Part shown: positions 42,695-52,687 of the stretch, piece by piece | Numbering within the stretch: the first letter of the stretch is position 1 | Layout of the letters: each line of letters opens with the position of its first letter | Assembly (NCBI GenBank): GCA_965366625.1 | Contig: CBDUGP010000018.1 | Coordinates: 1-64,000, forward strand | Length of the DNA: 64,000 nt | Source of the DNA: JAUIJL01 sp965366625 | GTDB taxonomy: Bacteria > Acidobacteriota > Thermoanaerobaculia > Multivoradales > J023 | Reading direction: 5' to 3' | Program-made: the position numbers and the translations under genes | The notes under the pieces: generated by a model | Told to the model about the DNA's origin: nothing | The model's input: the letters and a program-made list of their open reading frames with translations, nothing else | Database searches by the model: none

Positions 42695-45589
42695 ATGTCG
42701 TACCGTCGTCATCCTTTCAAGAACTCTGAGCGCGGATTGCCCTCCGTCGCCCTGTCCCCTGCCGTCCTGTCCTGCCTGTGGATGGTCGTCCTCGCCGCCC
42801 TTTGGATGGGGTGCGGCGTCACCCCGAGGGAGCATCGCGAAGGCCCCTCCAAGGTCGAGAGGAGGTGGGTCGAGAGCGAAAAGCTCGGTCCCGGGCCGTC
42901 TTTGGTCGGTCATCGGTTGCCGGTTTACCGCGATCACGAAGCCTTTGCTTGGCTCTTGCGCGACGAGTCGGATCTGGCGTCTTGGCATATGGTCAATCTC
43001 GACCGGGCTTGGTATTTCGGCGATTACGGCCTGCGTATGGTCACCCCCAGCTCGGATCCCATGCTGGCGCGCACGGTGAGCTTTGACGCCGACGAGGTGC
43101 ATGAGATTCGGGTGCAAATGGGCGGCTTAAAGACCCGATCCCGCGTGCAGCTTTTTTGGGCCCACGGAGAAACGGAGCCCTTCTCCGAAACCAAGAGCCT
43201 GGAGGTGGATCAGCCGACCCTGGAAGGCCAGCTGATTCCGGTCTACACCTTTCAAGTTTCCGATCATCCGGATTGGAACGGTCGGATTGCCCGCATCAGG
43301 CTCGATCCGACGATTTTCAGTCTCGATGAGGTGGAGCTGGTGTCGGTGCGAGGGTTGCGGCGCGAACTCGATCCCGAGCTGCTGCAGGCGGCCATGGACC
43401 GACCCTTCAAGGTGGATTTGGGGGCCGACGTGCGCAACGCCTTGGCGAGCCTGCCCGGTTTTTCGCCCCGGCTCGAGGTGGACATTCCGCCCCGGGCCGA
43501 GCTGCGATTCGCCTTCGGTTTGCAGCTCGGACTCGCTTCGCCGGTGGACTTCAAGGTCGTGCTCTCGGGCGGCCCGGGCGGTCAAGAAACCCAACTCCTT
43601 TCGGAGCAGATCCTCTTCGAGCAGCGGCTCGATCCGTCCGATCCCGGCCACATGAAACGCTGGCACGACCAACGCATAGCTTTGCCCGAGCGGACCGGAG
43701 CCCGGCTGGAACTCCGAGCCGAGCATGCCGACGGCTCACCGCTGAATCCTCTGGACGGCTCGCCGGTTTGGGCAGTGCCCGAAATCCTCGCTCCGCCGGT
43801 GGTCGCCGCCAAGAAGAGCGAGTCGACCGATAACGATCCTCCCAATGTGGTGATGATCGTGGTCGACACCTTGCGAGCCGATCGCCTGCACCTCTACGGC
43901 TATGACCGACCGACCTCGCCCCGGCTCGACGAATGGGCTGCTCGGCGAGGGGTGGTATTCGAAAAGGCGGTGGCCTCGGCCCCTTGGACCCTGCCGTCCC
44001 ACGTTTCGTTGTTCACCGGCCTCGACGCCGTGGCTCACGGGGTGAACTACCACCACGACGCTCCCGCGGAACTCGAGCTGCTGGCCGAACGATTGCGGGA
44101 TGGGGGTTATTCCACGGCCGCGTTCACCGGCGGCGCCTATTTGGCCGCCCGCTACGGTTTGGCCCAAGGTTTCGATCGCCTGGTCTATTGGTCCGAAACA
44201 CCTCAGCCGTCGGCCAAGGCGGACGACGAACTCGAGTCGGGCCTGCTCGGTGCCATTCAATGGTTGGAAACGTCGACCGAACCGTTCTTCCTCTTCCTGC
44301 ATACTTATGAGGTGCATTCCCCCTATCGCGCCCGTGAGCCCTGGTACACGGAGTTCGGCGGACCACCCTTGAAGCCGTTGCCCGGGTTGGCAGATTCGTC
44401 CGCGCGCATGCGCACGGACGTCCTGCTGCCGAAGCAGGAAGAGGGCTATCGCAGCCTTTCTCAGCTGCTCGAACGGGATGCCGACGACACCTGGAATCCG
44501 TTCACCGGACCGGATCAGGGACAGCTCGACGCGCTCTACGACAGCGGTATCGCCAATGCCGATCACGCCATTGGCCGGTTGCTCGACCATTTGCGCGAGT
44601 CGGGTTTGGAGGAGCGCACCCTGGTGCTGATCACCTCCGACCACGGCGAGGGTTTGGGGGAGAGAGATGCCCACGGCGAGCCGGTCTTCGGCCATCGCCA
44701 TCTTTACGACTCCCACCTTCTGGTGCCCTTGATCGGAGCGTGGCCGGACGGCCGAGCCGGCGGCAGCCGGATTTCGTCACAGGTTCGATTGATCGACGTC
44801 ACCCCGACGGTGCTCGACAGCGTGGGCTTGGAAATTCCGGAGGGGCTCGACGGTGTGTCCCTACTGCCGTTGGTCGAAGACCCTTCCGCCGAGGCGCCCG
44901 GAACGGCTTTCTCGTACGCGGGATCGAGCAATTTCGGCCTTTCCGCCCGAATGGCCAATACCCGGAAGGTGATTTTCAACCACACCCCATGGCCACCCTT
45001 GCACGGTCGGATCGAAACCTTCGACCTACGGCGTGACGCGGGAGAAAACGAAATCCTGGCGCCCAATCCGAAACGAGATCGAGCCGTGACCGCGTTGCTT
45101 CGTGAGCACTTCGATCGCGGTGCTTACGGCAAAGTGGAGCTGGCGAATCACACCGAGGCTGTGCTCGAGGTGACCCTGCAAGGCGAAGTGTCCCATGCTT
45201 TCACCGTCAAAGCGTTCGAGCTGCCCTGTGGGGATTGTGCCGGCTGGGCCGACGGTCAGGCCACCGTCGAACTCGCGCCGGGAACGGAAATCGAGCTTTC
45301 CCTCGACGCCCCGCCCCATGGCCAGCTCAGGGTCCGGGCTCGTTGGCTCGACGGTCGCCAGTCGGGCTCCTTGGAGCGCGACTTCGAGGTGGTGGATTTC
45401 CGTCGGCAGGCCTGGCGAGCCTTCTGGTTGGATGGACAGTGGCAACAAGGCCCGGAGCCGACCTTGGGGCAAGAGTCCGGGGTCGCGATACATTGGCAGT
45501 CGGGTCTACGCTCCCGGGCCACGCCGAACCAAACCATGGATCGGGAGATGCAAGAGCGTCTGCGGTCGTTGGGATATTTGGTCGACTAG
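42695..45589 (+). CDS. Sulfatase-like lipoprotein with N-terminal beta domains, copy 1
   Basis: The 964-residue protein has a signal peptide ending in a lipobox (LWMGC). About 350 residues of beta-rich sequence follow, then an alkaline-phosphatase-superfamily domain (about 385-740). Metal-binding residues are seen in VVDTLRADRLHLYGY and TSDHGEGLGE. The nucleophile block is SAPWTLPSHVSLFTG, with Thr432 where classical sulfatases have Cys or Ser. Thr is usual in phosphoethanolamine transferases, so activity on a phospho- or sulfo-ester of the envelope is possible. It ends in a C-terminal beta domain and the helix QERLRSLGYLVD. The next gene is a paralogue. Confidence 0.88.
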   Translation: MSYRRHPFKNSERGLPSVALSPAVLSCLWMVVLAALWMGCGVTPREHREGPSKVERRWVESEKLGPGPSLVGHRLPVYRDHEAFAWLLRDESDLASWHMVNLDRAWYFGDYGLRMVTPSSDPMLARTVSFDADEVHEIRVQMGGLKTRSRVQLFWAHGETEPFSETKSLEVDQPTLEGQLIPVYTFQVSDHPDWNGRIARIRLDPTIFSLDEVELVSVRGLRRELDPELLQAAMDRPFKVDLGADVRNALASLPGFSPRLEVDIPPRAELRFAFGLQLGLASPVDFKVVLSGGPGGQETQLLSEQILFEQRLDPSDPGHMKRWHDQRIALPERTGARLELRAEHADGSPLNPLDGSPVWAVPEILAPPVVAAKKSESTDNDPPNVVMIVVDTLRADRLHLYGYDRPTSPRLDEWAARRGVVFEKAVASAPWTLPSHVSLFTGLDAVAHGVNYHHDAPAELELLAERLRDGGYSTAAFTGGAYLAARYGLAQGFDRLVYWSETPQPSAKADDELESGLLGAIQWLETSTEPFFLFLHTYEVHSPYRAREPWYTEFGGPPLKPLPGLADSSARMRTDVLLPKQEEGYRSLSQLLERDADDTWNPFTGPDQGQLDALYDSGIANADHAIGRLLDHLRESGLEERTLVLITSDHGEGLGERDAHGEPVFGHRHLYDSHLLVPLIGAWPDGRAGGSRISSQVRLIDVTPTVLDSVGLEIPEGLDGVSLLPLVEDPSAEAPGTAFSYAGSSNFGLSARMANTRKVIFNHTPWPPLHGRIETFDLRRDAGENEILAPNPKRDRAVTALLREHFDRGAYGKVELANHTEAVLEVTLQGEVSHAFTVKAFELPCGDCAGWADGQATVELAPGTEIELSLDAPPHGQLRVRARWLDGRQSGSLERDFEVVDFRRQAWRAFWLDGQWQQGPEPTLGQESGVAIHWQSGLRSRATPNQTMDREMQERLRSLGYLVD

Positions 45590-45736
45590 GGTCCGCGATG
45601 GGTGTCGGTGCCACTGGCCGCCCGGACGCTCCCAGAAGCCCGGCCCGGCTACACATCTCGCACGTGCCGAGATATGGTGACGGTCTGCGCCGACACCCCG
45701 CGAACTCGTCTTCACCGCCGTGATGAGGAATCTCCA

Positions 45737-48478
45737 ATGACCCGTAAGCGTATCTATTCCTTCACTTTAACGACCTTGGCAGCCTGCGTCGTGGTGGCCG
45801 GGCTGGGCTGCTCTCGGCAAGAGGCTTCCCTATTCGATAAGAAGGTTCTGGAACGTTGGATCACCGAAGAGCCCACCGGTGAGAAGGCGCAAATCTTCGA
45901 TGAATATGAGGTCTTTACCTGGCGGTTCAAGACCGAGCAGGACATCGAGCCGTGGAATGCGATTCAGATCGATTGGGACTATCGGCTCACCGGCTCGGGT
46001 CTGTACATGCGGTCTCACCACCACGACCCGCAGCTCCACCGTGAAGTGGATCTAGAGGCGGAAGACCTCAGGGTGATCCGGATCGAGCATTCAGGTTTGA
46101 TCGGTGAAGAGATCAAGCTTTTTTGGGCCGCGCCGAATGAGGCGTTCAGCGAGGAAAAGAGCCTTTCAGTAGACAAAGAAGATCCCGGCGACGCCCTCAA
46201 TAAAACCTACACCTTCGAAGTGGGTCGCCATCCCCATTGGAAAGGGAAAATCGGCCGCATCCGCCTCGACCCCACCTCCCAAGCCGAGCGTCGGGTCCAG
46301 CTGTTTTCCATCACGGGTTTGGATCGTCGGGTGAACGCGGATCGGCTGGCGGTGACCGTGTCGCGACCCTGGCGCATCGACTTGGATCGGGACGTTCGCT
46401 CCGCTCTTTTCGCTCCTCCGGGGGTGCCGATCGAGCGCCGGGTAGACCTGCCGGCCGGCAGCGCCTTGCGCCTGGCCTGGGCCGTGGAGCAGGTGCGGGG
46501 TCCCGCGGTGGATTTTCGGGTCGTGGTCGAACCCGAAGGTGGCACGGCCCGGACGGTGATCGAAAGCCGGGTTGATCCCGCGGTCGGCGCCCGAAAATGG
46601 AACGACGCGAGCGTGGATCTTTCAGATTTCGAAGGCCCTTGTCGCATCCGCCTCGAAACGTCGAGCGACGAAGCGCTGGACCTTCAGCTCGGATTCCCCA
46701 TGTGGGCCAATCCCGAGGTCGTCACCCCGGTGGGTGATACGCCGACACCGCCCAATGTGGTGCTGATCGTGATCGACACCCTGCGCGCCGATCACATGTC
46801 TCTTTACGGCTACGAGCGGCAGACCTCACCTCAAATCGAGGCCTGGGCCAAACGCCGCGGGGTGGTGTTTGAAAACTCTGTGGCCTCGGCTCCATGGACC
46901 CTGCCCGCTCACGTGACCATGTTCACGGGTCTCGATCCCCTGACCCACGACGTCAATCATGGTCACCCGGCGCCGGCGTCGTTGACCATGGTCGCCGAGC
47001 GCCTGCGCGACGCGGGTTATGCCACGGCGGCGATCACCGGCGGTGCGTATTTGACCCCAAGCTACGCCATGACCCAAGGCTTTGATCGTTTCGAATACGC
47101 GTTGCTCGACGACACGGTCAAAATCGCCGAGGGTGGCAAGGATCTACCCAAGGGCATCGAAAGAGCGCTGAGTTACGTTTCGGAGCAAGCCACACGACCG
47201 TTTTTCCTCTTCTTCCACACCTACGCGGTGCATGCGCCCTACGACGCCCACGAGCCATGGTTTTCCGAATGGCATCAATTGGAGCCACGGGGCCAGGGGG
47301 TCCAACAGGTGCGCACCACGCCGCTCACCCCCCATGATGAAGATGGCTGGCGACAAGAGTCGAAGTTCATGGAGCGGTTGAAAGAGCCGCCGCTGCCGGA
47401 GTGGGAGGATCTGAGGGACGATCGGTTGCAGTTGGCTACCGATCTTTACGATAGCGGCATTGCCTACGCCGACGCCCAGATCGGGCGCTTGCTCGACCGC
47501 CTACAAGAACTCGGCTTGGAAGACGACACCCTGGTGATCCTGACCTCCGATCACGGCGAGGCCTTGGGCGAGAAGGGGTTGGCCGGCCACAGTCAGCTCT
47601 ACGAACTCAACCTGATGGTGCCACTGGTGATCGCCCTGCCCGATGCCTCCGGAGCGGGCAGTCGGGTGAAGACGCAGGTTCGCCAGATGGATATCGCGCC
47701 CACCGTGCACCAAGTCGCGGGTTTGAAGGTCGATCAGCCGTTGGACGGTCAAAGCTTGTTGCCGCTGATCGAGGACCCGTCGGCGGAATTTCCCGGCGTC
47801 GCCCGGAGCTACGGCGGTTCCGCCAACGCAGGCATCTCGTTGCGGGTCAACAACCGCTGGAAATACGTCTACCAGCACTCGAGCTGGCCGCCGCTGCACG
47901 ATCAGCGGCAGCTTTTCGACCTCACCTCGGACCCCGAGGAAGAGAATAATCTGGCGGCGGAGTCCGAGCGCGAGGCCGCGTTCTTCAATCAAGTGTACGA
48001 AGGGTATAAGGCGGATAGCCGCAACTTCCGCTTGGAGATTCACAATACGAGTGCGGAAACTCTGAGGGTCAGTCTGCGCGGCAAGGTGGCCCACGCCTTT
48101 CAAGTGAAGGGATTCCAAATCGAGGCGGATCGGGCTTCGTGGAGTAAAGGCGAGGCGCGGCTGCTGGTACCCACGGGTGAGTCGGAAGTGTTCTATTTGG
48201 AAGGCGTGCCCCAGGGCGAGATGCACATTTTGGTGACCTTCGAAGAAGATCCGAGCAAGGCGGGTTTTTCCCGCGTGCTCGACGTTGCCGAGATGATCGA
48301 GAACCCTTTCTCGGCGGTTTTCTTCGGCAAGGAGTGGCGGTTCGAAGCCTCGGCGGACGAAAGTCGAACCCGGGTGAGCATCTCCTGGCACGGTGAACCC
48401 CCGGGTGAGCTGGGCTCTGGGGAAATCGATCCCGAACTCAAGGAACAACTACTGGCCCTGGGTTACGTCGGAGGTTGA
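45737..48478 (+). CDS. Sulfatase-like lipoprotein with N-terminal beta domains, copy 2
   Basis: This 913-residue paralogue of the preceding gene keeps the same domain order: lipobox (VAGLGC), beta-rich N-terminal third, sulfatase-like domain (about 340-690) and C-terminal beta domain. Metal residues lie in VIDTLRADHMSLYGY and TSDHGEALGE. The nucleophile block is SAPWTLPAHVTMFTG with Thr388. The closing peptide QLLALGYVGG matches copy 1. Start ATG at 45737 has GAGGAA upstream. The two probably arose by tandem duplication and act on related surface substrates. The next gene starts 4 nt later. Confidence 0.88.
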   Translation: MTRKRIYSFTLTTLAACVVVAGLGCSRQEASLFDKKVLERWITEEPTGEKAQIFDEYEVFTWRFKTEQDIEPWNAIQIDWDYRLTGSGLYMRSHHHDPQLHREVDLEAEDLRVIRIEHSGLIGEEIKLFWAAPNEAFSEEKSLSVDKEDPGDALNKTYTFEVGRHPHWKGKIGRIRLDPTSQAERRVQLFSITGLDRRVNADRLAVTVSRPWRIDLDRDVRSALFAPPGVPIERRVDLPAGSALRLAWAVEQVRGPAVDFRVVVEPEGGTARTVIESRVDPAVGARKWNDASVDLSDFEGPCRIRLETSSDEALDLQLGFPMWANPEVVTPVGDTPTPPNVVLIVIDTLRADHMSLYGYERQTSPQIEAWAKRRGVVFENSVASAPWTLPAHVTMFTGLDPLTHDVNHGHPAPASLTMVAERLRDAGYATAAITGGAYLTPSYAMTQGFDRFEYALLDDTVKIAEGGKDLPKGIERALSYVSEQATRPFFLFFHTYAVHAPYDAHEPWFSEWHQLEPRGQGVQQVRTTPLTPHDEDGWRQESKFMERLKEPPLPEWEDLRDDRLQLATDLYDSGIAYADAQIGRLLDRLQELGLEDDTLVILTSDHGEALGEKGLAGHSQLYELNLMVPLVIALPDASGAGSRVKTQVRQMDIAPTVHQVAGLKVDQPLDGQSLLPLIEDPSAEFPGVARSYGGSANAGISLRVNNRWKYVYQHSSWPPLHDQRQLFDLTSDPEEENNLAAESEREAAFFNQVYEGYKADSRNFRLEIHNTSAETLRVSLRGKVAHAFQVKGFQIEADRASWSKGEARLLVPTGESEVFYLEGVPQGEMHILVTFEEDPSKAGFSRVLDVAEMIENPFSAVFFGKEWRFEASADESRTRVSISWHGEPPGELGSGEIDPELKEQLLALGYVGG

Positions 48479-48481
48479 TTC

Positions 48482-49597
48482 GTGGCTCCGTGGAGACTCT
48501 TTACCGACCTGATTCTGGCAGCGATGTTGGTGGTGTCGGCCGATGCCGCCCTTTTTCACGGTGGGCTCTACTTTCAGCTCTTGCAGCCGAGTTCATATTC
48601 GGGGCAGATCGAGTCGTCGTCGCGCCGCTTCCACGCAACCCTAAAGGCGTTCCCGGACGATCCCCGAATCGTCATCATGGGTGATTCCACCGCCGGCTCT
48701 TGTGTCAACGAAAAGCAGCTGGATCAATATCTCGATGCCCGTGGGCTCGATGTCTACGGCATCAATCTTTCCCAAGGCGGATCGACATCTCGGTCCTGGT
48801 ACCACCTGATCGCCAACGAGCAGATTTTTGCGGAGAATACCCGGGCCGTGGTGGTGGGCATTCATCCCACGGCGTTGATGGAATTCGATCTGCTGAAACC
48901 CGATGTCGACATCCTCAAAACAAGGATTTCCCTCGGCGACCTCAAAACGATGGTCCAGGGCTACGCAGGCCTAGAGACTCGGCTCGAAATTGCATCGGGC
49001 GTTATCTACCGTCTCCCGTGGTTTCGCGACGATGTTCGGGAGCTGTTGAAGAATCCTGCGGAACGTCTTCGGATCGTCAGGGAGAATCGAGAAAGCGAAG
49101 CGCGATTTGAGCGCGGTTGGCGCCGGCAAGTGCTGTCGGATCGCACCTTGTCGTCCGCTCGGTTGGGGCCCGACGGCAAGTTGGTGACCCAAGGGCTGGC
49201 GCCTTTTATCGCCCGGGATCCCATGTTGCAGGATGCCCTGGCCCAGCAGATTTCCCGGCGCGGAACTGAGCGACGGCGCCCGATTCAATTGGATCCATTG
49301 AAGAAGGACCTGTTGCGTCGTCTGGTGGAGTTGCTCGATGCCCGGGGCATCACCACGGTCTTCGCCGTCACTCCCGAGAATGCTTTCCCATTCGCTGGGC
49401 ACGATGTTCAAGACCTTGAGCAAACCTTTGAAAAGCTCAAAGCCGAGGGCCTGGATGTGGTCTTTTTTCACGATACCGAAATGCTCGAAAAGATCGAGGA
49501 TCCCACTTACTTCCGCGACCAGCTCCACGTCAATGCGGCCGGAGCCGCCCTCTACACCGAGGCGTTGGCGGATTTTTTGGCGCCGATCCTGAGGTGA
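48482..49597 (+). CDS. SGNH-type hydrolase, membrane-anchored
   Basis: The 371-residue protein begins at the GTG at 48482 (GGAGG upstream). A hydrophobic N-terminus (about 7-25) should anchor or export it. SGNH blocks are IVIMGDSTAGSCVNEK (Ser69), the GINLSQGG glycine block and DQLHVNAAG with the C-terminal Asp-x-x-His. It would act as an esterase or acyltransferase partner. It follows copy 2 by 4 nt and is convergent with the MBOAT gene, so a role in acylation of an exported glycan is likely. Confidence 0.85.
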   Translation: MAPWRLFTDLILAAMLVVSADAALFHGGLYFQLLQPSSYSGQIESSSRRFHATLKAFPDDPRIVIMGDSTAGSCVNEKQLDQYLDARGLDVYGINLSQGGSTSRSWYHLIANEQIFAENTRAVVVGIHPTALMEFDLLKPDVDILKTRISLGDLKTMVQGYAGLETRLEIASGVIYRLPWFRDDVRELLKNPAERLRIVRENRESEARFERGWRRQVLSDRTLSSARLGPDGKLVTQGLAPFIARDPMLQDALAQQISRRGTERRRPIQLDPLKKDLLRRLVELLDARGITTVFAVTPENAFPFAGHDVQDLEQTFEKLKAEGLDVVFFHDTEMLEKIEDPTYFRDQLHVNAAGAALYTEALADFLAPILR

Positions 49598-49602
49598 GCC
49601 TT

Positions 49603-49637
49603 TGATCAGCAGGGTCTGATCAGCAGGGTCTGATCAG
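49603..49637. repeat. 14-bp tandem repeat, 2.5 copies
   Basis: TGATCAGCAGGGTC occurs at 49603-49616 and 49617-49630, followed by TGATCAG at 49631-49637. It fills the whole gap between the SGNH and MBOAT genes and includes the MBOAT stop codon. Copy number could vary by slippage. Confidence 0.85.
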
Positions 49638-51031
49638 AATTGAAAGTAGAGGAACGGCTCCAGGTCGTTCGGTGTGAACAGCACCATGATCCAGAATCCG
49701 ATTGCGATGATCGCCACTCTTACGGGCAGGGGAAGCTCGTCGAAATGCTGCACCAGATCGTATTTTTCTTGGCTGATTTGGATCAAATAAAGCAGCCCGC
49801 AGAATAGGAGCATCTTCGCTTCGGCCAGGTCCCCGCCGCCGAAGGCGAACATCTGCTGCAACATCGCCAGCGCCACCTCCAGGGAGGCAGCGCGGAAGAA
49901 GACCATGCTGAGGGTCCAGCAATGGAATGTCAGCAACACGAAAACCGGCAGGGCTAAGGGTGACGCGCTGAGCCGGTCCACCGTCGGCACCGCCGCTCGC
50001 AGGCGCTGAAATTGCCGATGCACGATCAAAAATAGGCCGTGTAGGAATCCCCACACGATGAAGGTCCAATTGGCGCCGTGCCACAAACCTCCCAGCACCA
50101 TGGTGATCATCAGGTTGCGTAGAGTCTTGCTGCGGCCGTTGCGCGATCCGCCGAGGGGAATGTAGAGATAGTCCCGCAACCAGGTGGACAAACTGATGTG
50201 CCAGCGGCGCCAAAAATCCGACATGTTGACCGCGCAATAGGGTCGCCGGAAGTTGTCGGGAAAGCGATATCCAAGGATCTGGGCCAAGCCGATGGCCATT
50301 TCCGAATAGCCGGAAAAGTCGAAGTAGATTTGGAACGCGAAGGCGTAAGCACTGACCCATAGGTCACCGCTGGAAAAGGCGTCGGGGTTGGCATGGACTT
50401 GATCCACCACCCGAGCCAGGTTGTCCGCCAACACCAACTTCTTGAACAGGCCGACGAAGAAGAGCTTGAGCCCCAATCGAATCTCTTCGGGCCGCCGGGG
50501 CGTGTTTTCGCTCAGCTGGGGCAGGAAGTCGACCGCTCGCACGATCGGGCCGGCGACCAGTTGAGGGAAGAAGGAAACGAAGAGGGCGAAATCCACGAAG
50601 TCACGTGCCGTGCCGGTTTTTCTCCGGTAGACGTCGATCGTGTAGCTCATGCTCTGGAAGGTGTAGAAGGAGATTCCCACCGGCAGCAAAAGCTCGTGGA
50701 TGGGCAGATGGAGGCCCAAATATTCGGTCAGGCTGTGGCTGAAGAAGTTGTAGTACTTGAAGACCGCCAGGATGCCGAGATTGGTGCTCAGGCTGAGGAT
50801 CAAGAAGAATTTTCGCCGAGCCTGGGTCTCGGCTTTTTCGATCCACCCTGCGGCGAGGTAGTCGACCAAGGTGGAAGCGGCGATCAGCAGGGCGTAACGC
50901 GCGTTCCAGCTGCTGTAAAAAAGATAGCTGGCGACCAGCAGGATCCACCGTCGGGCCGGGATCGGCGCCAGGCGGTGCAGAATCACCACCGCGCAGAAGA
51001 AAATCAGGAAGGTGTAGGAATGGAAAAGCAC
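49634..51031 (-). CDS. MBOAT-family membrane O-acyltransferase
   Basis: The 465-residue polytopic protein (about 11 membrane segments) is of the AlgI-like group. Family blocks are FVSFFPQLVAGPIVRAVDFLPQL, FQIYFDFSGYSEMAIGLAQILG, DFWRRWHISLSTWLRDYLYIPLGG and the catalytic His in GLWHGANWTFIVWG. It would pass an acyl group, usually acetyl, across the inner membrane for O-acylation of a glycan. An SGNH gene lies just upstream on the same strand (5-nt gap), the typical AlgI/AlgJ-type pairing. Confidence 0.95.
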   Translation of the reverse strand: MLFHSYTFLIFFCAVVILHRLAPIPARRWILLVASYLFYSSWNARYALLIAASTLVDYLAAGWIEKAETQARRKFFLILSLSTNLGILAVFKYYNFFSHSLTEYLGLHLPIHELLLPVGISFYTFQSMSYTIDVYRRKTGTARDFVDFALFVSFFPQLVAGPIVRAVDFLPQLSENTPRRPEEIRLGLKLFFVGLFKKLVLADNLARVVDQVHANPDAFSSGDLWVSAYAFAFQIYFDFSGYSEMAIGLAQILGYRFPDNFRRPYCAVNMSDFWRRWHISLSTWLRDYLYIPLGGSRNGRSKTLRNLMITMVLGGLWHGANWTFIVWGFLHGLFLIVHRQFQRLRAAVPTVDRLSASPLALPVFVLLTFHCWTLSMVFFRAASLEVALAMLQQMFAFGGGDLAEAKMLLFCGLLYLIQISQEKYDLVQHFDELPLPVRVAIIAIGFWIMVLFTPNDLEPFLYFQF

Positions 51032-51036
51032 GGTAT

Positions 51037-52386
51037 CTAAGAGTCGGAAAGGTCGGAGCCCGTGGGGTCGGAGTCCGAAGGGCTGGGGCTCGTGGTGCTG
51101 GGGTTCGTGGTGCTGGGGCTCCTCGGCTCGAGGGTCGGAGACGGGCTACCGCTGATACGGGCCGGCTTGCCCATCAGGTCGCGCACCGCACGGTCCAGGA
51201 TATCTGCCACGAACTCGTGGGTTTCGAGATTGAAGTGGCCTTCCAAATAGGGATTGATCAGGTCGAACGACTCGTTGAATGGTTGCAATAGGCTGACCAC
51301 GGGAACGGGCTCATCTTGCAACAGCTCGGCGATCCGCCGATCAGCATAATCCGCGTCGGCGGCGAACGGAACCCGGGGGCTCCAGGCGGTCCAATAGGGT
51401 CCGAGCTGGCGAATGTGAGGCACCACCAACACCATCATTTGCGCTCCAGATGCCTTGACCTTGCGGTAGATCGAGAGAATGCCCTGCTCGGTGGCGCTCC
51501 ATCCCTCCTGAATCATCGGCAGTTGTTCGTCGTGGGGCGAGAAGATATTCATCAAGAAGAGGGGTTGATTAAAACCCTCCGGCAGTCCGAGTTCCAAACA
51601 GCGTTGCTCCACCCAGGCCAGTCGCTCGGCGTCGTTGAGGAAGAAGCGCTCTCGACCCCATGCTCCCCATCGGGATTGAAGAATGTGAGTCGAGTATCTG
51701 CCGATCGCCAGGTTGCGGCGAATCCAGCTGGTGATGGGATTGAGATAAGTGATGCTTTGGAAATCGTCGTCGGGGTCGAAATAAGGCCGGTAGGTGTCTT
51801 GCAAGCTCGACATATAAGCGGCCGACATGCTGTTGTTGACGATGTCGTTGAGGGGGAAGACCTGCAAAATGACCAAGTCCGGCTCGTAGGCCAAGCCGAA
51901 TTTTTCCAAAGTGATGAACTCTTGGGCGGTGCCGTAGTCGCCCATACCCAAATTCTGAACCTCCCAATATTCTTTGGGATCATCGTTCAGCAGATCTTTG
52001 AGCTGAATGGCGAAGGTCTTGTGCAGCTCAACTTGGGCGGCCTCCGCAAAGGAATCGCCGATCAGCACGATTCTTTTCAAAGGTAGACCGCGGGTCTCCC
52101 GGGTATGGGGCAGGTCGCGAAAGCCCTGTGAGTTGACCTCGAAGCGGATCAAACCGTAGTCGCGACGGCGATAATTGACCGAGTCGGGGTTGCCCGTCCA
52201 CCCTAGATCCGGCTCATACGCGCGCATCGGGCTGCGAAAGAACGGCGGCGCAACGATCCGCATCACCACCTCTGCACAGCCCAACCCAATTCCAATACCC
52301 ATCAGTGAGAGTAGGAGCTTGGCCAGGGCCGCTCGCAGGCCTACTTTCAGCGAGTCGTCCTGCTTGTCGTCCAGCTTGTCGTCCAT
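51037..52386 (-). CDS. SGNH-type hydrolase, partner of the MBOAT protein
   Basis: The ATG at 52386 gives 449 residues. One N-terminal membrane segment (about 20-42, LLLSLMGIGIGLGCAEVVMRI) is followed by an SGNH domain with IVLIGDSFAEAAQVE, the QNLGMGDYGT block and LQVFPLNDIVNN. The C-terminal tail of about 45 residues is almost only Ser, Thr, Pro and Asp. It lies in the same operon as the MBOAT gene and probably completes transfer of the acyl group to the polysaccharide in the periplasm. Confidence 0.85.
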   Translation of the reverse strand: MDDKLDDKQDDSLKVGLRAALAKLLLSLMGIGIGLGCAEVVMRIVAPPFFRSPMRAYEPDLGWTGNPDSVNYRRRDYGLIRFEVNSQGFRDLPHTRETRGLPLKRIVLIGDSFAEAAQVELHKTFAIQLKDLLNDDPKEYWEVQNLGMGDYGTAQEFITLEKFGLAYEPDLVILQVFPLNDIVNNSMSAAYMSSLQDTYRPYFDPDDDFQSITYLNPITSWIRRNLAIGRYSTHILQSRWGAWGRERFFLNDAERLAWVEQRCLELGLPEGFNQPLFLMNIFSPHDEQLPMIQEGWSATEQGILSIYRKVKASGAQMMVLVVPHIRQLGPYWTAWSPRVPFAADADYADRRIAELLQDEPVPVVSLLQPFNESFDLINPYLEGHFNLETHEFVADILDRAVRDLMGKPARISGSPSPTLEPRSPSTTNPSTTSPSPSDSDPTGSDLSDS

Positions 52387-52492
52387 GGGCGGAATATAGC
52401 TCGTCGTGAGTTGGCGTGACCAGTGCCGAGTGACCTGTAAACCCGGCCTATCGGCGGCAGATAAGAAAAATCGGAAAATTTCGGCCTGGGCG

Positions 52493-52518
52493 TAACGAAA
52501 TCCCACCGAGGTCGACTA
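52493..52518 (+). promoter_or_regulatory. ECF-type promoter motif, distal copy
   Basis: TAACGAAAT (52493-52501) and CGACTA (52513-52518) are separated by 11 bases. The AAC to CGAC spacing (16 nt) fits ECF -35 and -10 elements. An A/T-rich block related to TCGGAAAATTTCGG lies just before it, as with the proximal copy. It is about 170 bp before the secreted-protein gene. Confidence 0.65.
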
Positions 52519-52591
52519 AGGGGGGTGACGTTGCAAAAAAGAGCCCCTGAAGAGGGTCTCGAAGAAAAAGCAAAAAAGTCGAAATTTTCGG

Positions 52592-52617
52592 TAACGAAAT
52601 CGAAAGTCCATCGACTA
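52592..52617 (+). promoter_or_regulatory. ECF-type promoter motif, proximal copy
   Basis: TAACGAAAT (52592-52600) and CGACTA (52612-52617) have the same 11-base spacing as the distal copy 99 bp upstream and the copy at 62502-62527. From the -10 half to the ATG at 52688 is 70 bp, a normal leader length. The remaining intergenic bases (52387-52687) show no gene. Confidence 0.75.
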
Positions 52618-52687
52618 CAAACATATAAGCACTAGGAAGCGGCAGTCTCGGAGCCGCATCGCTACGATCAAACCAGGAGATAAGAAG

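Noticed and set aside
52510..52536. GGGGGGTGACGTTGCA as a sigma-54 promoter before the secreted-protein gene
   Set aside because: The GG-N10-GC spacing fits but the CAC part is GGG, and the ECF-type motif explains the region better.
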